From: Dicaeum eximium
Taxonomy: Eukaryota; Chordata; Aves; Passeriformes; Dicaeidae
Direction: 5' to 3'
Length of the DNA: 64,000 nt
NCBI GenBank assembly: GCA_013396995.1
Contig: VWZP01003802.1
Coordinates: forward strand, 678,036 to 742,035
Within the stretch, counting starts at the first letter, position 1. Each line of letters begins with the position of its first letter. The notes under the pieces are model-generated. The model was not told the DNA's origin, did no database searches, and was given only the letters and a program-made list of their open reading frames with translations. Made by a program: the position numbers and the translations under genes. Of the stretch, positions 14,751 through 27,051 are shown in pieces.

Positions 14751-14790
14751 GGAAACTAGCTACCTAATTTAGCTGGCTAAATTAGTTTCC
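14751..14790. repeat. Inverted repeat (hairpin)
   Basis: The inner arms taatttagc and gctaaatta are perfect 9-base complements around a 2-base loop. The outer arms ggaaac and gtttcc pair after an 8-base bulge on the left. The sequence could form a short hairpin; no known role. Confidence 0.8.
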
Positions 14791-17700
14791 TGAAACAGGA
14801 AGTGTAAACCATGCCCACTGTATCCATTTAGTCATCCAGTCTTATTCCATTTTTTACTGGACTGAATAAGCACTTAGGAGTTTATTCTGGGGAGGCAACT
14901 CCACAAGTGTGTTGTCTGTTTCTGTGGGAAAGAGCAGTGCCAGCCTCCACTATCACAGCTTGTTTTCCCCTACACAGGGGATGCATCAAGATCAGGACAG
15001 ATTGCAAATCATAGGCACATGATGAAGATCACACTGGCTTTCTACAGGTCAAGGCAACAATAATAAATTATTAAGGACAAGGTGTTGCTTCCACCTGTCT
15101 CTCTGCAGGGCAGTGGGCAGAACACTTGGCAGAGCCAGAACACACAAAAAGCTAAAAACTGCAAAGGGTTTCCTTGTCTTCTTACCTAAGGATTTTCTTC
15201 CTTCTTACCACAGAATTTGCTTCCTGTGGAAGGAGAGAGTGTAAATAGCAGTTTTGGAAATGTCTAAAAGAAAACAACAAGACTTTTGCTCTGCTTACAC
15301 ACAGATGGGTCTACGTAACTAACAAAAGCCTTGATCTTCAACTAATCACCTTAGACTGCTTATCTGTCAGATAACTTCAACTTGATTGAGAGCCCTTGCT
15401 GTGGCTTTTCATGTTAGTGCAATAAAATGCACTGCTATGGATGTCCACTTTATCAGCAGTGTGGTTGACAGGATGGATTTTTTTTGATCGTCTGTTCAGC
15501 TACACAGGCCGGGGTAGGAGCACTGCCAATCGCTGCTTTAGACATACCATAGCAGAGGGGCTGGGAGAGCTGGAGCATACCACATGGGAAACAGATTCAA
15601 TTTACAGCAATAGTTTATATTTACACTAGGGACTGCTACATCATTAAAAATTCCCACTCCAGAAAAAGCCCGGGAGAACAATGATTATAAACATATTTTC
15701 TGAAAAAGCTTGATGCAAGGCACTGAAGGCCAAACTCTAGCAGAAAGTATTCAGAGTGTGGAACCTAGATGACTCAAGATGAGGAGTCATTAGTTGTCCC
15801 AGTAGTACACCATAAAATTTTAAGTAATTATTAATTTAATTTTTTAAAAATACATACTGGTGACATATATTGGCATTTTAATGAAAAGACAAGTAGCTCA
15901 AGAAGAAACTGGCTTGCTGCATTCTACAGCCTACACAGGAAGAAGTCTTTAAGTTTAAACAGCTTCTCTTCATGTCAATAACTGTGATATTCCAGCTAAA
16001 TAAAAGTTAAATAAATCCTAAAAGCTTTAATTTTTACTATGGAAGTGGAGAATGAAAGATCAGACTTCACAGCAGCATGAAGTTCCCCCAGTCCTCTCTA
16101 TTTAACTAAGATTTCATATCTCAGAAGGAGAACTCTTTTCAGAAAACAGCTTTGTTCCAAGTGCTGACAAATGGATAACACAGGGTTTGCTATAGACCTT
16201 GACAAAAAATAATTGAGGGCATCAATCACAATCTATTTGGAAAACCTTACTGTGTATTAGATGCGAGTCATGAACGTCCCCTTCTAACTCAATCATTCAG
16301 TCAACAGGGGTGAAGACTGAGTTGCAGATTGCCAGCTGCCTGAAATATATAACCTAACATCATCATTCACCAAATGGGTCCTGTCCCAAGAGCCTTGGCA
16401 CTGTAGGTCTCACCTTTGCCTGAAAGTGTGCATGCTCAGAGACACACAAGGGCTTCGAATTCCACAGCAGGGTTTCCTTGTACAAGAGACAGAAGTACAA
16501 GTTAAGCCTTTAAAAAGAGACCTCTGCTCTGCAAGCAGAGCAGACTTAATAAAGGCCTCCCATTGCGCAGAGTGGAACAAATCCTCTCCTCAGCGCTACA
16601 ACTTTTACCAATTTCCTGTCCTGCATAGACTCCACACAGATCACAACAAGCTCCAGAGACTCTCTTACCTCCAGAGGCCCAGAAGGCTCAGGTATGCCTG
16701 CCCCACCTTTGCAGATGCTGACATTGGCATGTAGGGTAACCTTGCTCCTCTGCAAGAGGAACATACTCTGAGTGCAGTGGGCTCATCAGGTGCCGCCCAG
16801 GTTTGTCAGAATAAAATTAACAATTTGATAGGTAGCAAATGGAGAAGATTAGTTTTAATTGTCACTGGGTAATGTAGTCCTACTGAAAACTTCATAGAAA
16901 TTTGAATGCTTATTCTCCTTTTCTGAATATACTCCTGACTTCAGCACATAGCCACACAGACTCCTAATGTTTTTACTTATATTTCATCATTTAGACCTTA
17001 ATAACTGAGTCATAAGCAGTTTTCATTGTTAAAAAAAATCAAAGGATTGTTTTCTAGTTCTTGGTATAGGATTATGAGCAAAAGAACAGGTACAAAAATA
17101 GCTGCTTTCAATTAAACAAACTCTCATTTGTTATTACTGAATTTCACTTGTTGAATGAACGGCAAGCATAGGTTTTTACTGCATTTTATGAGGTTGCTCA
17201 TTAAGGTACATTTCTGCAACCTCTTAAGCTTAGCTTAAGGATCCCATTGGCCTGAGTATAGCTTGAGAATTCCTGCTTTATAGGAATAAAGCATGCAGAC
17301 AGAGAACCTTGTTTCCTTCCAAAGAGCCTCTCAAAACACTACTACATATCCAGCTCCTCTTGAAACACTGAACTTACCTTGCTTCGAGACACATCATTAC
17401 ATCTCATGTTAGTCTTATACTTTATGAACTGCAGAAATCCGTGAAGACTCAGGCAATATAACAGCACGTGCCCTTGAATTTTTATTAGTCTATGCAGAAT
17501 CAGATTTTATAGAGAGCAGTACTTGTTCAGCTGAAACCAAGCAGCACTTTATTATCACAATACCACTTTATTGTTTTTACAGACACTGCAATATTTTCCA
17601 AAACCCACAGTTCTAATTTGGTTTTAAAAAACTCCTTTGTGTTTGTCTGTGTGTCAAGTGAAAGAAAAATTAAGCCAAACACTACCACAATTCATTATCT

Positions 17701-19477
17701 ACTAGAACATTTGGTGATGAGAATTTCCCAACAAGAACCTTCTCAGAGAAGCAAACAGCTGAGCTGAGAACAAGAGTGAGCTCACCTGCAAACTTTGCTT
17801 CAGAGAGATCTTACTGAAGCATCCAGCACTCCAAAGGCAAAGTGCCTGTCATCCAACCCATTGGTAGTCACCTAGTCACCAGGTTGTCCTTGGTCAAAAT
17901 TTCTTTATTTTTGGGAGGTAGATACAGCTTTTTAATCTTCTAAGTGTGACAAGGCTGCCTATCTCAGTATGTGGTTGAGGTGGTTGTAGGTTGTGACTGG
18001 AGATCTGGGGGTGAAGAGGGAGAAGGCAAGGCCTGAACAATGCTGTTGTAGAAGCTTCAGCAAAGATTTTTGAGACCATAGGTATGACTTCATGACTAGT
18101 TAATGTAATTCCCTTATTGAGGAAGAGGGAAGCAGTAAAATACCTAAATTAAGCTTACATACTTTTTTTTCTAAGCTTTATAAAACCCTCAACCCAATTC
18201 TTGGAAAATCAATCACACAATGCCTTTTTGTGCAGTCACAGCAAGAGTGAAACTCTCTCAAATTACAGATCTCCAGGTACCTGTTTCCATTAGTATGTTC
18301 ACAAGAAGTTTGTTGACCAAGTTGGTAGTGACTGGCTAAGAAGATAAATAATAAAAAATGGTAAACAGTGAAGCATCAGCTGTATGTTGCATGCAGCTAC
18401 TCTTTATTAGTTTTCTTTCCTTGACTTTTGGCATCATACTGTAGTTTATAGCCCAAGCCCAGCTGAATAGCTCAAACACTGCTTGAATCCAGCTGTATCT
18501 TTTACTAGTACAAGCACCTTTTTCTGCTTGATTTGAACAGGAACACTTGGGGTGGTGACATGGAGTAGAGTAGCTAAATTGGAATGGACATAGGCCATTC
18601 ATTTAGTCCAATGATACTTACAGTGTGGTCCAGAACTTGTGGAACAGAGAGACTTTAAGTTTCATTCTACAGAGCAACATACAAAATGGTCAAATTATTT
18701 TGGAGGCAGATACTATAAGTTTAGGAAATAACAGAAATAAATTGGTCAGAACTGCTTGTAGCTCCTCAACTCAGATCCCTCACATGCATTTAAGATGAGA
18801 TGAGCTGTAAATTCCTGAAGATTGATTCTGCATCCTTGGGAGAGATAGATGGGGAACATGTAGAAGAAATACAGGAAAGCTGTATGATTTTCTCTTGCTT
18901 CAGGCAAATAATTTCTGTCCCTAGGAACAAGATTTATATGTCCTTTTTTCTTTCCACCTCCCTGCACTATATTAGACAAATGAGATAAGCCCACCATTTC
19001 ACAAAGACCTACTTTAGTTTCTCATTATATGAGTGTCTGACTTAAGCTCATTACTCAAATTTGCAATGCTGCTAAGCACTCCAAGATATAAAGCACAGTC
19101 ACCTGAAATTTCAAAGTTATTCAGCTGGGTATCACACTAACTACTTTGAAGTGCAAGTCATCTCAAGTTAATTGACTCAACTGAATGGATACTTTAATCT
19201 CTGACTTTCAGCCCTGACTTTCCTTGATTTTAAGGAGATAAGCCTGAAGAAACATTCAGATGCTGGGATGAGATCCTGCATTCTGCACCCATATGACAAT
19301 GATTCACTGTCCTCAGCACAGGCTAGAAAATAAGGCAAGGGGCCACATACTGATGTACAGAGAGAATTCCCCAATGCTGAACAACTTCTTATGCAGGCAG
19401 AGCTGTCTCTTCTACAGGCTGAGTGAAACAGCATTCTGATGAAATCATAATTTGTAATGGATGTGTGTGCCAAAATG

Positions 19478-19990
19478 ACAGAATCACAGAATGGTTTGGG
19501 TTAGAAGGGACCTTAAAGATCACCTAGCTCCAATGCCCCTGTCACAAGCAGAGATACCTTCCATTAGACCAGGTGGCTCTAAGCTACATCCAGCCTAGCC
19601 TTGAACACTTCCACAGATGAGGCAACCACAACTCTGAGCAGCCTGTGCCTCACACACTCATAGTGAAGAATTCCTCCCTAACATCCAATCTAAGCCTACC
19701 TTCTTCCAGTTTAATGTCATTACTCCTTGTCCTATCACTCACTACATGCCCTCATAAAAAGCCCCTCCTGAGCTTTCCTGAAGGCTCTCTTTAGATACTG
19801 AAAGGCTGCAACAAGGTCCCCCCAGAGCCTTCTCTCCTCCAGGCTGAACAACCCCAACTCTGAGCCTGTCTTCATAGGAGAGGTGCTTAAGCCCTCTGAT
19901 CATCATGGCCCTCCTTTGGACTTGTTCCAACTGGTCCATGTCCTTCTTATGCTGAGGCCCCAGAGCTGAGCACAGTGCTCCAAGTGCTTT
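19478..19990 (-). mobile_element. CR1 LINE, 5'-truncated 3' end
   Basis: The plus strand begins acagaatcacagaatggttt and continues with the known reverse complement of the avian CR1 3' end (agaccaggtggctc, ccttgaacacttccac, cttgtcctatcactc, gaacaaccccaactctgagc, cctctgatcatcatggccct). The minus-strand frame gives the ORF2 C-terminal signature LEQVQRRAMMIRGLKHLSYE. The frame is broken, so the copy is dead. CR1 copies are typically 5'-truncated like this. Confidence 0.95.
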
Positions 19991-22900
19991 ATGTATGCTA
20001 GTGAAACAGTCACACTTACCCATCTGTATTATAGCTTTGTCTAAACTGTGAAAGTCTGACTTCACAGACCTAAAATGTTACTCTTGCACACCAGTGTAAA
20101 TGGACTGTGACTTAAGGACCCAAGTCTTGGGAAAATTCACGGGGTTTTAAGAAGGAAATCACAAAGAAACTTCTCAATATTTTTCATTGAACAATGAAGC
20201 CCATCCATAATCTAGCAGACATTCTTATGGCCATTGCCATGTACATCACCAAAAATGCTTCTTCATGGATATACTTGTAAATAATTTGACCTAGCAAAAT
20301 ATCCCAGACTATACAACTGTGAAGTCAGAAAAACCTCCCAAATTTAATGTATTATACAGGAGCTTAACCCTAGGGCTATAGATCCAGACATTCAGTTTGA
20401 TTTTTAAATAAACTCATTCTGCTGCTCTTTTCTTTGGATGCAGCAATAAACAACAATATGGTTCTTCAAGGGTCAATGCTGCAAAGTGTACACTATAAAA
20501 GCAATTTATTATAGTTTTGTTTCACAGGTGTCTATAGAGCAGTGTATTCAGCAAAAAGGAAAAAAAAGCTGTGAAGCAGCATATTGTTCATCAAGATGAC
20601 ACATCACAGTAATTATTTCTATTCTTCTGGGAATATAGGTTCTGCTACAAGGCACTTTTTGTTACAGCAGCAGTGCTTCAGAAAAGTAAATAATAATAAT
20701 ACTTTATATAAAGATCAGCAAATTAGAAGATTCTCAACCTGAATTTCAACAATTACTTTTATTTTAAAATGCAAAAAGTAAAGTATATGCTTTCACTGTA
20801 AAGATGCACGTAACTGACTTTAATATGGTTCTTATGAGGTCTCAGGCCCTGTCTTAGTATTTTGACAAACACTAATGTATTCCATTTTTCCTGAGTGAAT
20901 ATCCTAGCAGGGTGTTTGAGGAAGCATGCAAGTTTGGCTTTTAGTAGGACCTCAGCTTTGCACAGTACTTTCTGACTCAGCACTGAAGGCCAATTTTACA
21001 TCAAAGTTCTGTGCTGCAATCTTACCTTCTAAAAACTCTTAGCACAACAAATCTGTCAATACTTTCTGCCTAGCTACATTCTTTGGAGAAATGGCCAGCT
21101 GCTCCCATCCTGTAAGGTTTTTCTTCCATCTGGAACAAAATATTTCACATAAAATTCCATAATAGCATTGCTTTAGACATCAGTACCCCTCCCCAAGTAG
21201 AAAGCAATCTACTGCTGGCATTCCCACCAGGTGACACACCTGAAAGTTCATTTCTCAGCTAATGGGGATTGCTGGCTACCTAGATCTGAACTGTAAGCAG
21301 ATCTCACCCCTCAAATATTCTAATGTTTTATTTTTTATTAAAATGTCTGAAAGGTATAAGTGTTGAATTTATTTACATTTTAGACAATTTTTTTTTCAAA
21401 ACTTTCAGTAAGGAAGTGATCTTCAATCTTGGCTCTTAAAAAAAGAAAATAATGAAAAGGAGGTTTTCAAGAATGTATTTGCATGAAATGAAAGGATCTT
21501 ACAGCATTAAATGTTTCTTGCATTACTTATTTCATGCCAAGCCTGGATTTTGCTAGCTAAAAGTTTCATTTGAATCAAAGAGGAAAGTTTTGCCTGTGCA
21601 TTTCTAGAGAAGTTAAGGGGTTTACATTGTCAGAGTAGTAAAATTAACAGATACCAGATGACCCCTTAGAATTCACTAACCTAACAAACGATTTTAGTTT
21701 CCCTGTAGAGAAAAAGAAAAGGAGCTGCACCATTTGATGTTCAAAGTTATGGGTGCTTCAAGTTTTAGAAGGAAAACTGCCCTGAAATTTGCCAGATATA
21801 GATAGATAGATATGATTAAGATCTATAAAATAGGGTTAGGATACTTACCTGAGAAAGTCTTGGACTGCCTCTGCACTTTATTGGCCATCTGTAACAGCAT
21901 CTCTTAAAAAAAAAAAAGCTGCAACCAACATCTATGCAGAGCTTGGTTCCTTGGTAGGAACAAGGATGGTAGATACCACTTGCATGTGCTTACTAGAGAT
22001 TGCTGAAGTGGAAGGGTAAATCTATATGATTAGGCACTGGCAGGAACTGAAGACAATTTGGAACAGGCAGACAAAGGCAGGCATTAAAAGAATTTTTAAA
22101 AATTGAATAGGGAAGGGGGGAAAAAAGTTAATTAAGTGGGTCCAGTGAGAACACCCGATTTTCCACTCAACAATAGTAATTAAATTTCTGTCATTAATGG
22201 CAATAGACACAGAGATAGGTCTTAAGTTTGTTGACAAGATATAAGCAGGGAAAATATGGCACACAAGTGCTTTATATTTCGAGTAGAGTTGCAAACACAA
22301 CTTTCTGGTATATCTGAAACTACTCAGGCTCATTCCTAGATGACCCTAGGAAAGAGTAGGATGCCCCTTCTACACAATTAGTCACACTGAACTAGGGTCA
22401 GAGTAAAAGTATCTTGAACTCCAAACAAAGTAATGGATTAGACTCAGCTATTTATGCCAGAAATGGAACTAGTATTTATGTGGTGGTAGAGAGAAAATAT
22501 GAGCCTTCCCTAAATGCATCTTTCCTTCCCTGCAAAGAGATGTCAGGAGAAGAAACGTGTGCACATAAAAAGGGGCTGTGTATGTTTATTTTAAATAAGT
22601 ACTCATACAGAGGACACCAATATCACTTGGAGAATTCAGTCAGATTCTTGCTCCAAATTATCCTTCCCTCACAGAAGGTAATATAAACTGAAGATTAGAC
22701 TTGCTATTTGGCAAAAACATTGCAAAAATAGTATGTATTTCCATTAGGAGGTACTTTGTTACACCTTATTTTCTTGGCTCACCTCATGTTACATGACTCT
22801 GCAGTTGGCAACTACAATTTTCACATAAGTTGGATCACACCCAAATACACTATTTTTATAATAAAACCAAACCAAGTCTACCCATGTGTAATTTTAGATT

Positions 22901-23119
22901 AGCTGATTAAGGTTTCAACAGTAACAGTTTATGCATTTTTATTTCATTTTGACCTTTAAAATTTAGTCTATTACATGACATCACACATCACAAAGATGAA
23001 GCCATTTGCTTTATTTTCTCTGCAGCTCAGAAAGGTAGATGTTGAAGTTGCTTTACACCGAGATCCAAGAGCCTCAGTGTTTAAATTCATGCTAAAAGCC
23101 TTGTAAGTGGTTTAAAAGG
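19991..23119. other. Intergenic stretch between CR1 copy and LTR-like element
   Basis: AT-rich, with short open frames only. One splice-like block on the minus strand near 21849-21903 (donor CTCAG|GTAAGT) is noted, but no protein family is recognised. Confidence 0.6.
21794..21813. repeat. Short (GATA)n run
   Basis: The text gatatagatagatagatatg contains three to four GATA units. No function inferred. Confidence 0.85.
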
Positions 23120-25674
23120 TGCTGTGGCTTGACCCCACTCAGCAGCCAAGTGCAGCTGCTCCCTCCCCTTTTCTCTCCTCCACCCTCAGCAAGATAAGGA
23201 GAGAGGAGCAGCAAAAGCAAAACTCCACTGGCTGGGATAAAGAGTTTAGTGAATGAAGAAAAGACTTGAAAAGTAAGGCACCAAGTGATGCAAAGGCAAT
23301 CCTTCACTACTCCCAAAGACAGACTGATGCCCAGCTAGCTGGCAAACAGCCACCTTAGAAACCACACAACCTGCAAGCCCTTCTTTCTCTACCTCTTCCT
23401 TCTTATTATTGTTGAGATGATGCTTTATGATATGGAACAGCCCTTTGGCCAGTTCAGGTTGCCCAGTTCCCAGCCACGTCACTCCCAATCTCCTGCCTAC
23501 TCACTGTAGGGGCAGAGCAGGAAAAAGAAAGACTTGAGCATGGAAAGGGTTGTTCAGCAACAGCCCAAACAACAGCATGTTATCAACACTGGTTTAGATT
23601 TTAAATCTAAGACACAGCCCCAGATGGGATGCTAGGAAGAAAGCTAACTCCATCTCTTCCAGGCCCATTACAGAAAGAAAACTCCAAGAAGTCAGCTATT
23701 AATCTGCATGAGATATATCACATGTAACTCACCATTTGGAAGCCCAAAAATCAAAAGCAAGTCATCTACTGTAAAATGCTTTCAGCATATGAAACCATAT
23801 GTCAGATTTATCAAACCTGACAGCAATCCACTATAGTCAAAACTCTGCCTAACACTGTAGCAGTGGCTTTGACCAGTGTACATATAAAACAGACAAGCCC
23901 AAGGCCTTCCCCAAACATACAACTTTGTATGGGATCTTGTGGCATCTGTGTCCACGTTATCAAAACAGATCTGTTTTCCTCCTACAGTTTGGATACAGGC
24001 ATCTACTGCTTACTCCCACAGCAGGTTGTGAGCAGTATTGTACAGTAGATATGCATAAATAAAATTATAAATTAAATAAAATAAGCTAACAAGGTGCTCA
24101 GAAAAGCAGCTCTACAACTCTGCCACATCGCATGGAAACTCAGTTTACAATGTTTGCTTACTCTAGTTACAGGGGAAAAAAAACCAAACCAAAATAAAAA
24201 CCCTTAACAACATAAACTACATATTCCATGGAACTCTTCTCCTTTTAAAAAAACTTCCCTGTTCCACCATCCAGGAGCTTTTATGGCAGTGACATCCACT
24301 CCTGCCCATAAATAGAATGGAAATGGAGGGCAGAAGTGATGGTTTGTGGAAACTATCAGTGTCTTCAAAGACCTTCAGAGCTCCTCAGTGTCTGTAGGGA
24401 AAACTGTTCATCAACCCCAAAATAACCCAAACAGCACTACTCCCAAAGACAGTAGCTGCAATCTACCATGCAGCTCACTTCTCAAGGGTAAAGGTGTTGA
24501 GCACCACAGATGTTTAACCCACTGAAAGACTTCAGGAGCTGGGTGTAAATAGTGCATAGCTTTCTGGCACTTGAAGATGCTTAAAGGCAAATACAGACTA
24601 TATTCCTCTTTGGGAAACTACTTCTTACCTCCTGAGAGTGATAGAGGAGAGCCAGGAAAGAGGTCTCCATAAATAAAACAAGAAAGGACACTGCAGACTA
24701 GAGTGCCAACAAAAATTAACCCGTAGCACTGAGAAAAGTATTTAGCAATTCAGTCTTACATGCAAAGGCCATTCCTGCAGAGCAGTAAAGCTCTGCTAGA
24801 GCAGGTCAGTGCTTGCAGCTTGGTGTTGCTTTAGCAGGAGCTGTTTTGGGGCTCCAACCCAGGAACAGGAGCTGGTGTGGGGCTCCAGCCCAGGGGAAAG
24901 TATCTTTCCTGGAACTCAGGAGCATCTCTCCATGCAGCAAGAGCTTCCTAGGAAAGCTAGTCAGATCTGAACATGGACCAAGCAAGGTTATCTGCCCCGA
25001 GTTTTAAAGGTAGTATTGCTCACCAAAGAGTTCTGTTCTGAATTTGAGAGGCTAAGGCACATTGAAAGTGAGCAATCAAGGCCATGATTATCTGTGTCCA
25101 ATTTAAAACAAACCAAGCTCCACTTCCAAGTGAACTGAATCCTCTTTAAGGCATATGAGGGGGCACAATGAACACAGCATCTGTCAAACCTAAGCAGGAC
25201 TAGAAAATTCTTCTCTTTCCAAAACATGTGGCCTAGATTTGGGTTCCAAGATACCAGTGAACAAAACCCTCAGTTTTGTTTGAGGTATTAGAAATTTTAC
25301 AGCTTGTGCATAGCTCTGTTGCTTGCTACACACCTCAATGCAGATGTGCCAGAACCACCAGAGTTCTGCTGCAAAAGCATCAGTCTTAATTCCTCTTTCC
25401 TCTCCCATACTTTTTTGCAGCAGATCAAGCATATTTGCCATTCCACAATGCTACACAGCAAGTAAGCTCACTTCTAAACATGTCCACATAGAAGTTTCTA
25501 AACCGCAAAATAAACACCGTTCTTATAGTAAGTTAGGCAGCAAAAGGCAGGTTATTCCTAATATTTCCTATTAAAAGTAGTGTTATCTAACTTTCTTTCC
25601 TTGTCCTCAGTGTAGCAGTTACAAGAGGCTCTTTTGAACAAAACAGAGACTGCCACAGGAAGTAACAAGTTAGT
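23010..25674 (-). other. GAS2L3: GAS2L3 3' UTR and downstream flank (extent uncertain)
   Basis: No AATAAA or ATTAAA on the minus strand was found between the stop codon and an AATAAA at about 23015-23010 (gagAAATAAAgc context, read on the minus strand as aaaataaagc). An LTR-like insertion lies in between at 23120-23672. Either the 3' UTR is long and crosses it, or an unrecognised variant signal is used earlier. There are no coding features in this stretch. Confidence 0.3.
23120..23672 (-). mobile_element. Solo-LTR-like relic of an avian endogenous retrovirus
   Basis: A block of about 550 bases starts TG (23120) and ends CA (23672) and contains wording I associate with a common avian LTR: ctgtggcttgaccccactca at one end, agacagactgatgcccagct, ggaacagccctttggccagt and tgttatcaacactggttta. 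It is more GC-rich than its surroundings. No retroviral coding sequence lies on either side, so it would be a solo LTR. No clear target-site duplication was found (aaagg left, gaaag right). Family assignment is from memory. Confidence 0.6.
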
Positions 25675-27051
25675 TTACTTTCTGGGCTTTTTAGTCCCTG
25701 TCATAACAAAATAGTGATCATCTTGCCTGCTCTTAAGAGGAGGAACTTTTGACACACCAGCTGTTCCTTTGTTATATGCCTGCTCTTTTGGGAGCGGCTT
25801 CTTGGCTGCTGGGGCCAAGCTTTTGTTTGTTTGCAAGTTTTTGGTTGAATGCTGACCTTTAGTGGAAGGCTCTGCTGGCTTTTTGGTCACTGCTGCTTTG
25901 GCTGAAGTTTGAGGAAGCCGTACAACAGACAAAGGTGTGCGTTCAGCAGGTTTGGATAAAGAGGGTCCAACCTGAGGGGGGTTACTGGCATTTGGCTGCT
26001 TGCTGCCAGCTGATGACACATTTTTGCTTGTAGGTAACAATGGAGGTGGTGACTTTGATGCTTTGCTAACTGTAAGGGAAGGTGCAGAAGCAGAAAGTTT
26101 TAGCTCGGAAGCAGTTTTCAAGTTCCTTGCTAGGTTAGAAGTGGTTTGTGGGGCTTTCTGAGGATGCTGAGACCCAGCACCTGCAATCTGAATATCATTT
26201 TCAGGAGGTTTTGCAAGGAGTTGCTGAGAATGTGCAAACTTGGCAACAGCACAGAGATTTGTAACCGGCAGCCGAGCAGCCCTGGGAGCTGCTGAATTCG
26301 CCTTGATTTTAGTGGCAGATACAGGTTTGCTTTTAGCAGGGACACACTTCTGTTTTGAAGTGGTTGCTCCAGCTGTCCCAGACAAGAGAGAGGGTTGTTT
26401 TTTAGAGGGTGAGAGGGCAGGATGGAGTGCTGAAGCTGGGGACCCCCGAGGCAGGGCAAATTTCACCTTGGTAGCATCGGGGGACCGAATGCGTTTGCGC
26501 AGTGTTTCAGAGGGAACAAGAGCTCTTCTTGCTCCTGTACGTGAGGAACTTTTGCTTCCAGGCTGTGAAGGAGCAGAAGCTGGTGAGTTGCATGCAGGAG
26601 ACTCCAGTTTCTTTGAGGTGCCAGCTAATGTTTTGGAAGGAGACTGCACACCTGTTGCTGAGGACCCTTGTAATTTGGACCTGACTGTTGATGACTTGGC
26701 AGTGGAAGATGGGGTCACTGGCACTTTTGGTGATGCCAGGGCAGGGGACTGAGGACGTTTAGATAAAGCCTTCTTGGCACTGGCCCCAAGACCTAAAACA
26801 GGAGTAGGAGGTTTTGATGGCTGCTTTTGAAACATATTGACAGCTGACATTGGATTCATAAGAGGAGGCTCCTGATTTCTAGCTGACAAGCTGGGGACAC
26901 CGTCACTGGTGACCCCTTTCTGAAATGCCAGGATTTTTTGTTCCAGAGTTGCAAACTGAAGCACTCGGCACGGATCATATTTGAGCAGAAAACCTTGAAG
27001 AGTGTCCCAGCCTCCACCAACACGAACCATCACGTGCTTGCCGTGTAGCAT
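25675..27051 (-). CDS. GAS2L3: GAS2L3 last coding exon 8 (GAS2 domain end and long basic tail)
   Basis: The acceptor is cattctcag before 27051. The Met at the start of the exon (MLHGKHVMVRVGGGWDTLQG) is internal, not an initiator. The GAS2 domain ends near YDPCRVLQFATLEQKILAFQ. About 420 residues of low-complexity Ser/Ala/Pro/Lys/Thr-rich sequence follow, full of SP/TP and KKP/SKP motifs, then the conserved C-terminus DDHYFVMTGTKKPRK and TAA. In mammals this tail contributes to microtubule association. It is the fastest-evolving part; length is similar to human. Confidence 0.97.
   Translation of the reverse strand: MLHGKHVMVRVGGGWDTLQGFLLKYDPCRVLQFATLEQKILAFQKGVTSDGVPSLSARNQEPPLMNPMSAVNMFQKQPSKPPTPVLGLGASAKKALSKRPQSPALASPKVPVTPSSTAKSSTVRSKLQGSSATGVQSPSKTLAGTSKKLESPACNSPASAPSQPGSKSSSRTGARRALVPSETLRKRIRSPDATKVKFALPRGSPASALHPALSPSKKQPSLLSGTAGATTSKQKCVPAKSKPVSATKIKANSAAPRAARLPVTNLCAVAKFAHSQQLLAKPPENDIQIAGAGSQHPQKAPQTTSNLARNLKTASELKLSASAPSLTVSKASKSPPPLLPTSKNVSSAGSKQPNASNPPQVGPSLSKPAERTPLSVVRLPQTSAKAAVTKKPAEPSTKGQHSTKNLQTNKSLAPAAKKPLPKEQAYNKGTAGVSKVPPLKSRQDDHYFVMTGTKKPRK

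Larger units (their letters stand above)
1..19477. other. Gene-poor region downstream of GAS2L3
   Basis: No stretch of recognisable coding homology was found on either strand. The region is AT-rich with a GC-richer patch at about 12.5-13.8 kb. Several minus-strand open blocks flanked by splice-like signals occur (3643-3821, 5405-5488, 8558-8794, 15186-15223, 16414-16476, 16669-16749, 17378-17428), reported as findings because they could be chance. In other vertebrates the next gene this way is ANO4, but none of its exons is visible. Confidence 0.6.

Noticed and set aside
1..19477. Exons of ANO4, the next gene in other vertebrates
   Set aside because: No segment resembling anoctamin sequence was seen. 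Its coding exons probably lie beyond the window.
26240..26752. A 170-codon plus-strand open frame
   Set aside because: It is the antisense shadow of the last GAS2L3 exon.
25675..27051. Reading the last GAS2L3 exon as a self-contained 458-residue gene starting at its first ATG
   Set aside because: That Met directly follows a cattctcag acceptor and is internal to the conserved GAS2 domain. Seven upstream exons supply the rest of the protein.
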